Part shown: positions 47,763 to 54,313 of the stretch, piece after piece
Numbering within the stretch: the stretch's first letter is position 1
How the letters are laid out: each line of letters opens with the position of its first letter
From: Promethearchaeota archaeon
Lineage (GTDB): Archaea > Asgardarchaeota > Lokiarchaeia > Sigyniarchaeales > SOKP01
Length of the DNA: 54,313 nucleotides
Assembly: GCA_014730165.1 (NCBI GenBank)
Contig: WJIS01000079.1
Location: 1 to 54,313 of the forward strand
Reading direction: 5' to 3'
Program-made: the position numbers and the translations under genes
The notes under the pieces: generated by a model
The model's database searches: none
Told to the model about the DNA's origin: nothing
Seen by the model: the letters and a program-made list of their open reading frames with translations, nothing else

Positions 47763-48620
47763 TTACGAGTTGAATTGATTTTTAAAACAAATTAATGTAT
47801 TCTGCATTAGTGATGCAACTGTCATCGGACCAATCCCCCCCGGATTAGGAGTAATTGCATATGCTTTCTCAAATACCTCGTCATAATTTACATCACCACA
47901 AAGCTTTCCATTAACTCTATTTGTACCAACATCGATTAATACTACGCCTTCTTTAATTTTTTCTTTAGTGATAAAATTTGGATGTCCAACAGCAACAATC
48001 AGTATATCCGATTGCTTCATAAAATTTTCGATATTCTTAGTTTTTGAATGGCATATTGTGATTGTAGCATTTCTATTTAAAAACATAAAAATCAAAGGCT
48101 TCCCAACGAGATTTGATCGATTGATTATTGTCACATTTTTTGATTCGATCTCTATATCATAATGTTCCAATAATGTGATAATTCCTTTTGGAGTACATGG
48201 CGCTAAGGTTTCCTTATAATCAAACAATTTTCCTCTATTTATATAAGAAAATCCATCAACATCCTTCGAGGGATTAATCTTTTGGATAATCTTATTTGTC
48301 TCCTTTCTCAAGGGTTCTGGGAGGGGTAATTGTAGCAAAATAGCATGAACATTATCATCTTTATTTAATTCTTCGATTTTATGGATAAGCTTCTTAGAAG
48401 AAATATTTTCATCTAAGGAAATCATCAAAGAATTTATCCCCACCTCCTGGCACGTTCTATGCTTAATCTTAATATACACTTCAGAGGCAGGATTAGTTCC
48501 AACTAAAATTGTTGCTAAACTTGGTGTATGTCCAGTTTCTTGTTTTATTTTTTTTATCTCTTGAGATAATTCAGAATTTAATTTGGAGGCTAATTTTCTT
48601 CCATCCAGAATTATTGTCAT
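47763..48620 (-). CDS. folD: Bifunctional methylene-THF dehydrogenase/cyclohydrolase FolD
   Basis: The protein has 285 residues. The family motifs are all present: SEVYIKIKHRTC with the catalytic Lys region, LLQLPLPEPL, KDVDGF, APCTPKGIITLL, INRSNLVGKPL (the usual GRS is NRS here) and PGGIGPMTVASLMQNT at the end. It interconverts 5,10-methylene-, methenyl- and 10-formyl-tetrahydrofolate using NAD(P), supplying one-carbon units. Archaeal occurrence is patchy and folD is thought to be of bacterial origin. No other folate gene is adjacent. Confidence 0.96.
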   Translation of the reverse strand: MTIILDGRKLASKLNSELSQEIKKIKQETGHTPSLATILVGTNPASEVYIKIKHRTCQEVGINSLMISLDENISSKKLIHKIEELNKDDNVHAILLQLPLPEPLRKETNKIIQKINPSKDVDGFSYINRGKLFDYKETLAPCTPKGIITLLEHYDIEIESKNVTIINRSNLVGKPLIFMFLNRNATITICHSKTKNIENFMKQSDILIVAVGHPNFITKEKIKEGVVLIDVGTNRVNGKLCGDVNYDEVFEKAYAITPNPGGIGPMTVASLMQNTLICFKNQFNS

Positions 48621-48645
48621 AATAAATCAAAAAACTTTTTATTGT

Positions 48646-49728
48646 TTATATTCTACGTTTTTGCCAGTAATATGCAATAAAAGCAATTACTACCCCTATA
48701 ACTCCAAGCACAATTAGAAGTATTATCCAGTTGAATTCTACAACACCAATATTTTCATTCAGAGAAGAAATTGCATCTAACTCAAAAAGTGTATTGAATG
48801 CATAATATGAAGAGATAACGCTGGATTGCTTTTGAGCAAGATTTTGAGAACTTGAGAATCCACCATCTAAAGTGGTTTGTTGATCTAATATCCATTCTAT
48901 GGTTTTTTGACGATTAGGAATTTCAAGAGAATTCAATAGTGTTAATGCTTTAATTGCTTGAAATGTGCTACTGATGAGACTGACATCTGATTCTGAAGAT
49001 GAAACATAACCACCATCGAAATTATGGAAGCTCTTAAGATATTCTACTGTTTTAGTTGAATTAGAAAAGTCTCCCAATGTACCAAGCTTAAATATTAGGA
49101 GCGTCGCAAAGTATGTATTTGATAACTTTGATGATAAAGAAGAATTCCCTCCATACCCGCCATCCTCAGCATTATAACATGAATTTATCCAGTTCTTATG
49201 GATTGAAGTACTATTAATATTTGCATTGATTAAATCGTAAGATTCCAAAGCGAAATACGTAGAAGTTAAACTAGGAGCTTTAGTTCCATTTGTGGGAGAA
49301 AAACCTCCACCAGACTTTTCGGTTTGATTGAGATAAATCTCCACTTTTAATAATAAAGATGATGAAAGTGATGCTCCTAATTGATCAATTGAGTTTAGGA
49401 GATGATAAACATCATAAATAGGAACTACTTCATCTGTAAGAATTGATTCTAGGGTTGACTTTAAATTATTTCCTAATTCTGATTGACTAAACCCTTGTGG
49501 AAATACATTATAATAATATAAAATATCTAAAGCATAATTAGTAGATTCATATGAGACGACATCGTTCACGATTCCATTAGAAAATCCATCATCAGAAACA
49601 TATGTAGAATTTATAAAATCTACTAAATATACACTTCTTAATTTAGCAACGGATAACGGAGTAAGTAGTAATAATACGAGACTTACTACTGAAATAATTG
49701 AAATTTTTTGAAACTTATTCTTCAACAA
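48646..49728 (-). CDS. Exported alpha/alpha-toroid (prenyltransferase/squalene-oxidase-repeat-like) protein with C-terminal anchor
   Basis: The protein has 360 residues. Residues 1-28 form a signal peptide (FQKISIISVVSLVLLLLTPLSVA). Residues about 40-310 contain several repeats with the GGF/GGY turn of the prenyltransferase/squalene-oxidase family: GGGFSPTNG, EDGGYGGN, NFDGGYVSS and LDGGFSSSQ, each followed by a helix with S-x-x-x-x-Y/F. Residues 329-352 are a transmembrane helix, then KRRI, so the toroid faces outside, tethered type-I style. There is no zinc or DDXD motif that I can see, so binding rather than prenyl transfer is likely. 25 bp from folD on the same strand. Confidence 0.78.
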   Translation of the reverse strand: MLKNKFQKISIISVVSLVLLLLTPLSVAKLRSVYLVDFINSTYVSDDGFSNGIVNDVVSYESTNYALDILYYYNVFPQGFSQSELGNNLKSTLESILTDEVVPIYDVYHLLNSIDQLGASLSSSLLLKVEIYLNQTEKSGGGFSPTNGTKAPSLTSTYFALESYDLINANINSTSIHKNWINSCYNAEDGGYGGNSSLSSKLSNTYFATLLIFKLGTLGDFSNSTKTVEYLKSFHNFDGGYVSSSESDVSLISSTFQAIKALTLLNSLEIPNRQKTIEWILDQQTTLDGGFSSSQNLAQKQSSVISSYYAFNTLFELDAISSLNENIGVVEFNWIILLIVLGVIGVVIAFIAYYWQKRRI

Positions 49729-49825
49729 GAAAACCTCTAATTCATTTTACAAATTTAATTTTGTAAAATCTATCTTTAAATTAAAAATTAACTAGATCAG
49801 AGCAAGAAATTAGAAAATTTGAAAA

Positions 49826-51364
49826 TTAGGAGGAAAATACTTGGGAAATATCACGATATAGAACATCTTTGTTTGCTTGAAATTCTTCTTGAGTAATAAA
49901 TAGATTTCTAAATGAGGGTAGACTTCCTAATATCGCAGCACCGTTAAAAATAGCATGAAGTAGATTATTAGGTACAAAAAATTTGATAATTTTTCTAGAT
50001 TTATCAGTGGAATCTTCAAACTCACTCGCAACACTAGGGATGGTGGGCGTGCTTTTTGGGGGAGGTGCACTCTCAAGCTTTTTATCTTCCAAATTAAAAC
50101 CACAATAAGGGCAAAAGGCAGAGTCTTTATCTTTAATTTCCTTATTACATAAGGGACATTTAATTACTCCTTTAGCAGTATCAGGATTTTGCGAGTCAAT
50201 GTCTAAAGATATCTGAGGTAAATTAAGATCAGCATCACATTGAGGACATGTTGTTTTCCCATCAGATAAATCAACTAATGTTCCACATTTCGGACAGTTA
50301 TCTTTATCCTTTTTAGCTGCGGTCATAACAGGTTTCAATTGATTTGCTTCATTTTTATTAAACTCATCTTCATGGGGCTTAGGAATTTCTCCTAATTGAG
50401 GTAATAATCGATCAAGTTCAAATTTAAGTCGTTCTTCGAAACCACTATGCATTAAGTTTCCTCCAGAAAGCACTATATGGGAGAGTAGATCTCCCCAATA
50501 ATCCCGATCTATACTTTGTAGACAAGAAATAACCGCATTTGCTACATTTTGAGAATTTGAACCGATCATAGTAGGTTCAAATAAAACTTCAGGAGCTTCA
50601 TAGAGGATGTGATGAGGTATTTCCACGGTTGAACCATCCGGCATTGGATATGAGATGTTATCTCGTTGAATTTCTGGAGGATTATCTGGATCTAATACAA
50701 AATAGCAATTCTTTTCCTTCAATTCCTTGATTATTTCATCTGACGCTGATGATGATAGACTTATTCCCTCTCTCATCATTAATGATTTCAGATTATGACT
50801 TATATCCATACCAGCTAAATTTAATCTTTGAACAGATTTATATATTATTTGGCCATTAATAATTGGGACAATCCATGTTGTTCCATCTCCACTCTCTATG
50901 ATCAATCCAGTTGTGAGCCCAACAGAAAAACAAGAGAGGATTGGAGAAGGGACCATTATAATACTCTTAACTTGATGTGTTTCATACAAAACTCGTGCTA
51001 CAAATTCTTTAATCTCGTTAGAGACAAAAGGAGCTTCTACATATAATATGGGATAATTCTCAAAACTTTCTATTCTTAGGAGATTATAGAAAATATGATT
51101 TAAGATTTGGTAAAACTCATCCCAATCCATTATATTTCCACGTTGGATAGGATGTGATACTTTTAATACTCCTCTCATACGCATAGCATCTTCTCCTACA
51201 TACACATTTCGTGCATCCACATCTACCATAACAGAAGTGTATTTTTCAGTTCCAGTAATACATGGAAAAATATATCTTGGTTCAGATTCTCCAGCAAAAC
51301 CAACTTTCACATACGCTGAACCGAGATCGATTATAATTGGTGTTCCAGAGGGAGGTAATGACAT
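49826..51364 (-). CDS. Actin-related protein with two inserted zinc ribbons
   Basis: The protein has 512 residues. The actin fold is clear: phosphate-1 loop IIDLGSAYVKVGFAGE (11-26), phosphate-2 loop ESGDGTTWIVPI (157-168), adenosine motif LSGGNLMHSGF (299-309), and the C-terminal FNGAAILGSLPSFRNLFITQEEF (473-495), which parallels actin's [23 protein letters not shown]. Between residues about 322 and 460 lies an insertion of about 135 residues with two C4 zinc ribbons (C357/C360/C373/C376 and C403/C406/C418/C421) and a Pro-rich linker. Without it the length equals actin. The equivalents of actin Gln137 and His161 are S140 and W164, so ATP hydrolysis may be weak. Cytoskeletal or regulatory role inferred. 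Confidence 0.93.
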   Translation of the reverse strand: MSLPPSGTPIIIDLGSAYVKVGFAGESEPRYIFPCITGTEKYTSVMVDVDARNVYVGEDAMRMRGVLKVSHPIQRGNIMDWDEFYQILNHIFYNLLRIESFENYPILYVEAPFVSNEIKEFVARVLYETHQVKSIIMVPSPILSCFSVGLTTGLIIESGDGTTWIVPIINGQIIYKSVQRLNLAGMDISHNLKSLMMREGISLSSSASDEIIKELKEKNCYFVLDPDNPPEIQRDNISYPMPDGSTVEIPHHILYEAPEVLFEPTMIGSNSQNVANAVISCLQSIDRDYWGDLLSHIVLSGGNLMHSGFEERLKFELDRLLPQLGEIPKPHEDEFNKNEANQLKPVMTAAKKDKDNCPKCGTLVDLSDGKTTCPQCDADLNLPQISLDIDSQNPDTAKGVIKCPLCNKEIKDKDSAFCPYCGFNLEDKKLESAPPPKSTPTIPSVASEFEDSTDKSRKIIKFFVPNNLLHAIFNGAAILGSLPSFRNLFITQEEFQANKDVLYRDISQVFSS

Positions 51365-52256
51365 TTAAATTCAATATTTAACAAGTTATTTTTTAAAAAT
51401 ATATTAAACTATGATTATCACAATAATTTAATTTTAACCTTTTAATTTTTTCTTTTCAAGAGTTAAGGTTTGATTTAAATATGTGTTATAATCTAAATTG
51501 ATAAGTATTCTATATGACATAGACTAAGCATAAAAAACTGATCATTAGAAATAATAAAAAGTATATAATAAAATGGGTTATCAACCTCTATAATTCCTTT
51601 TTCATGACTCATTGTGAATAAATCACAAGATTTTTTCCCCTGGATGAGGAGGAAACATTAGTTTTAAAGTTTCCCACCTATGACAAGAGCCACCTTTCTG
51701 TGATATAAAGTTTTTCATATGGAAATGACCTACTTATGTAAAACCTTTTCATTTCTATTATAGAGGACTTTAAATAATCCATTTTAAAATATACCTTGAA
51801 AACTCTTTTTCTTACTTTTCAGAAAAAAGGTTTACACAAATAGATCAAGTGTAGGAGTGTGCCTTTTAAAGGTTTATATCGCTAAATATTTTCTATCCTA
51901 TTTATATAAGTAAAACAAGATAGGTGAATGTTGTTTAACCAGTTTATAAAAATATATGTTCTTTTTTTTGTTACACTTTTGTAAAATCAATTATGTTGAT
52001 CACCCCAATCAAACTATGTTCGAAAAAAAATGAGAGAAACTTCTTTTGAATGAGGAGAATGATTTCGAAGTCTGGGGATCGGAATTTTGAATAGTTTTAA
52101 AAGAATGTATAAATTTAAGAGAATTTACAATTTTTGATATTAGTTTGAATTATTATAAGTCTGAAAGAATTCATATTAATTTAATAATAGTTGAAAAGTA
52201 TGGAACCTATAGTTAAAATATAGTATAATTTTCACTATTATCAAATATATATTGCT
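51365..52256. other. About 890-bp gene-free region with predicted hairpins, candidate non-coding RNA
   Basis: No ORF above about 20 codons looks coding. The stretch 51600-52085 is visibly less A/T-monotonous than other gaps and contains several hairpins: TTGTGA/TCACAA (51612-51628), AGGAGGAAAC/GTTTCCCACCT (51647-51679, small bulge), a nested AAAAGG..TACAC/GTGTA..CCTTTT (51825-51867), and CCCCA/TGGGG enclosing ACTTC/GAAGT (about 52003-52077). I cannot match it to RNase P, SRP or another known RNA. The left end must also hold the promoter of the actin-related gene. Confidence 0.45.
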
Positions 52257-52694
52257 TTAAATATCAGAGAGATATTCCATTAATTTCTTTAGTATATCCT
52301 TTTCAAGTACTAAACCAATTAATTTATTATCAGTATCTACAATAGGTAAACGCTCAATATTATTATCAAACATTAGATTTAATATTTTTTTGATTGTATC
52401 ACCTCTTCTCGCAACATACGGTTCCGGTGTCATTAAATCTTTTACTAACGTATTAGGTGATTCTAAAGACATCGCAAATCTTGCTAATCTAATATCTCTT
52501 TGAGTAATAATGCCTAAAAGTTTCATCTTCTCCTTAGAATCAACCACAGGCAACCCTCCGATGTTTTTTCTTAGCATTAACAGTTCCGTTGTACTTATTT
52601 TTTCATTTGGAGTTATAAATAAAGGGTCTTCTATCATTAATTCGGAAACTTTAATTTTACCAAATGAATCTAATGTTGGTTCCTTTTGTGTCAT
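52257..52694 (-). CDS. CBS-domain-pair protein
   Basis: The protein has 145 residues, just two CBS domains: KVSELMIEDPLFITPNEKIS to GIITQRDIRLARF, then LVKDLMTPEPYVARRGDTI to GLVLEKDILKKL. Such stand-alone pairs bind adenine nucleotides or SAM in the cleft and act as regulatory subunits. It lies 85 bp downstream of the ModE-like gene on the same strand; a functional link is not shown. Confidence 0.93.
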   Translation of the reverse strand: MTQKEPTLDSFGKIKVSELMIEDPLFITPNEKISTTELLMLRKNIGGLPVVDSKEKMKLLGIITQRDIRLARFAMSLESPNTLVKDLMTPEPYVARRGDTIKKILNLMFDNNIERLPIVDTDNKLIGLVLEKDILKKLMEYLSDI

Positions 52695-52779
52695 TATTAA
52701 ATCTAATGTCGTTTATTCTTAAATTGACATCTCTAATAACTTAATAAAATGAATAATTTAATTTTGAATTAAAAGATAA

Positions 52780-53187
52780 TTAATTGGATTTATTCAATAT
52801 ATTTTTTATTCGGATTCGCATTTCTTCCACCTCTGAAGAAGCTGTTTGATAATATTGAAGTAAATATTCCCCCCAATCATTTAATTTTATCCATCCCCCT
52901 CCACCACTTCCTCCTTTGCTCGTTATCACTGCGGCCTTCCCCGTACGCTTCTCGATACGTTTTAAAATATTCCAAGCATATTTATAAGAATAACCACATT
53001 GTTTTGCGGCTTTAGTTAACGATCCTTTTTCACTTTCATTATTTCTAATATATTCCAGAAGTTTTGCCCACCCCTGTCCTAAAATATTTTTCCCGTCAAA
53101 CTCGAGCCAAATCTTTATTCCAAAATCAACATTCGGTTTTAATTCATCTAATCTAACAGAAGCAACTTTAGTAGATTCTTCCTCCAT
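52780..53187 (-). CDS. ModE-like winged-helix regulator
   Basis: The protein has 135 residues. Residues about 22-105 match the ModE N-terminal LysR-type winged helix: KIWLEFDGKNILGQGWAKLL, SLTKAAKQCGYSYKYAWNIL as the helix-turn-helix, and ITSKGGSGGGGWIKL as the wing. The molybdate-binding MOP domains of full ModE are missing, as is common in archaea. It may regulate molybdate or tungstate uptake genes, none of which is in the window. Divergent from the MBL hydrolase. Confidence 0.88.
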   Translation of the reverse strand: MEEESTKVASVRLDELKPNVDFGIKIWLEFDGKNILGQGWAKLLEYIRNNESEKGSLTKAAKQCGYSYKYAWNILKRIEKRTGKAAVITSKGGSGGGGWIKLNDWGEYLLQYYQTASSEVEEMRIRIKNILNKSN

Positions 53188-53294
53188 ACTTATTAAATAT
53201 ATTTAGAATATTAATAACTTTAATTTTTAAAAAAGATAAATAAATTAAATAAAAGAGCATTTAATAGCTTAAAACCAATTAAGGGAGTTAGAAT

Positions 53295-54041
53295 ATGTTT
53301 TTTAATCGTGGAGCGCCTAAAAAAGGAAAAAAGATTATTGAGAATTTATTCTTTTTTCATGAAACTCAAATGTTAGATTGTAATCAATATATTATTAAGA
53401 ATGATCAAAAGGATGAATTAGTGATATTCGATGCAGGAAATGGTTTATCACTTGATGGGCTTATTGATGGCATGAAAAAGCTTAATTTGAGTTATGAAGA
53501 TATTACCAGCGTGTATTTAACTCATGAGCATGTGGATCATGTCGTGGGAATTTATCCGTTATTGGAAAAGATGGAAAATGATCCTCCAACTATTTTTGCT
53601 TTTGGGGAAACCGCGAAAATAATTCGGGAAGGAGATCAATCAAAAATTATTCCCGGCAACTTAGGAATAAGTCCCAAAATGTTTGGAATTAATATCAAAC
53701 CCTTAGATGTGGTGGAATTAGATTTAGAAAATCCTGTAAAAATTGGAAATGATTTCTCATTTAAAATTTATCATACACCTGGACATTCACTTGGATCTAT
53801 TACATATTACGAGCCAAACTTAAAGATTCTTATCCCCGGAGACTTAGTGTTTACAGGAGGTAGTTTCGGGCGATATGATTTTCCAGGGGGCTCTCTTAAA
53901 AAGTTGCAAGAGTCTATCGAATATGTGAATAATCTTGACGTAACCCACCTCTTACCCGGTCATATGGGAGTAAGTAATAAAGGAAATGAGCAAATTAAAC
54001 ATTCAAATAGAATGGTTCATTCAGTTGGAGGCTTTTTTTAG
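53295..54041 (+). CDS. Metallo-beta-lactamase-fold hydrolase
   Basis: The protein has 248 residues. The zinc site is complete: H77, H79, D81 and H82 (LTHEHVDHVVG), a His in YHTPGHSLGS, the bridging Asp in IPGDLVF, and the last His in LLPGHMG. The glyoxalase-II-like GHSLGSITYYEP region suggests a thioester or similar hydrolase. There is no sulphur-transfer domain. Substrate unknown. ATG 53295 is preceded by AAGGGAG, a fair Shine-Dalgarno. Confidence 0.94.
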   Translation: MFFNRGAPKKGKKIIENLFFFHETQMLDCNQYIIKNDQKDELVIFDAGNGLSLDGLIDGMKKLNLSYEDITSVYLTHEHVDHVVGIYPLLEKMENDPPTIFAFGETAKIIREGDQSKIIPGNLGISPKMFGINIKPLDVVELDLENPVKIGNDFSFKIYHTPGHSLGSITYYEPNLKILIPGDLVFTGGSFGRYDFPGGSLKKLQESIEYVNNLDVTHLLPGHMGVSNKGNEQIKHSNRMVHSVGGFF

Positions 54042-54192
54042 ACGATTAATCGGGCTTCTTTTATATATAATTGAAACCTACCGTAATATGCTCAAAATTA
54101 CTTATCATACTCTATATCTATTTATTATAAGTTATCATTAAACCTTAGAAAAAAACCAAAGCAAATACTAATTATTTAAAAATGGATGTCTA
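54042..54192. other. Gap between convergent genes
   Basis: AT-rich 151-bp stretch between the stop codons of the MBL hydrolase and of the truncated minus-strand gene. Nothing recognisable. Confidence 0.5.
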
Positions 54193-54313
54193 TTATTCAC
54201 CCAAATTAAGAGGATCCTCAAGGGGTTCTGAGATTCCGAGTTTGTCAGCAAATCTAAGAATGAACTTTTTTCTGTGCTCATATGTGAGATCCAAAAATAT
54301 GAACACAGGAGCA
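54193..54313 (-). CDS. 3' end of a minus-strand gene running off the window
   Basis: On the minus strand, from base 54312 the frame reads APVFIFLDLTYEHRKKFILR and continues to a TAA at 54193-54195, 39 codons in all. The mixed composition and codon use look coding. The rest of the gene, and its family, lie beyond the window. Confidence 0.6.
   Translation of the reverse strand, partial: APVFIFLDLTYEHRKKFILRFADKLGISEPLEDPLNLGE

Noticed and set aside
51661-51780. Possible RNase P RNA on the minus strand (CACAGAAA, AAAGTCC)
   Set aside because: The two short matches are not in the context of the other conserved blocks or the P4 helix; coincidence is more likely.
52001-52080. TTCGAAG within 52065-52071 as a tRNA T-arm
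   Set aside because: The flanking five bases do not pair and no acceptor or anticodon stem can be built.

Overview
The window is AT-rich, densely coded archaeal DNA and reads as a chromosomal segment of an Asgard archaeon, most likely a Lokiarchaeia-type lineage. The archaeal side is shown by a tRNA-splicing endonuclease family protein, a PIN-PilT ATPase, a DRG/Obg-type GTPase with TGS domain, a DUF5814-like Ski2 helicase, a DUF362 ferredoxin and a ModE-like regulator. The Asgard side is shown by eukaryote-like signature genes: a Ras/Rab-like small GTPase, an actin-related protein, a ubiquitin-like beta-grasp protein ending in Gly-Gly, an SDS22-like leucine-rich-repeat protein and a probable longin-like small protein. 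I see no CRISPR array, insertion sequence, tRNA or rRNA. Several enzymes look bacterial in ancestry (NAD-dependent DNA ligase, Fpg/Nei glycosylase, FolD).

Layout. 1-675: 3' part of a histidine kinase. 0.8-7.4 kb: quinolinate synthase, LRR protein, winged-helix/zinc-ribbon protein, a small coiled-coil/proline-rich protein, LigA. 7.5-9.1 kb: ubiquitin-like protein, then a small GTPase with an upstream small Cys-containing partner. 9.2-16 kb: GPH-type MFS transporter, DUF362 ferredoxin, HD-domain protein, rubredoxin-like/DUF2231 membrane protein, SDR, a small ORF, HycI-type protease. 16.1-18.4 kb: EndA-like protein overlapping a PIN-ATPase-KH gene. 18.7-27 kb: winged-helix regulator, sirtuin, LURP-one-like protein, PHP protein, aldo/keto reductase, then a minus-strand cluster of coiled-coil membrane protein, APC permease and DUF2061 protein. 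27.4-35.9 kb: amidohydrolase-like/YjbQ fusion, calcineurin-like phosphoesterase, PfkB kinase, amidohydrolase, flavin-reductase-like protein, threonine-synthase-like/winged-helix fusion, ECF S component. 36-42.8 kb: coupled DUF4139-type pair, Fpg/Nei glycosylase, small protein, 7TM protein plus PAS histidine kinase, J-less DnaJ zinc-finger protein, a 53-aa ORF. 43-54.3 kb: large helicase, degenerate DRG-like GTPase, longin-like protein, FolD, secreted alpha/alpha-toroid protein, actin-related protein with two zinc ribbons inserted, an approximately 890-bp gene-free stretch with several predicted hairpins, CBS-pair protein, ModE-like regulator, MBL hydrolase, and the 3' end of another gene.

Most notable. 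(1) The actin-related protein carries about 135 extra residues with two C4 zinc ribbons and a Pro-rich linker, placed where actin passes from subdomain 3 back to subdomain 1, and it lacks the equivalents of actin Gln137 and His161. (2) The EndA-like protein has Phe and Ser where the catalytic Tyr and His should be, so it looks like a structural subunit. (3) Three genes (ubiquitin-like, flavin-reductase-like, threonine-synthase-like) have conserved N-terminal parts in open frame upstream of any ATG/GTG/TTG, suggesting AUU/AUC initiation or indels. (4) A YjbQ domain is fused to an amidohydrolase-like barrel that has lost its metal ligands. (5) Zinc ribbons are attached to several unrelated folds. 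All assignments are from motif recognition by eye; no database search was possible.
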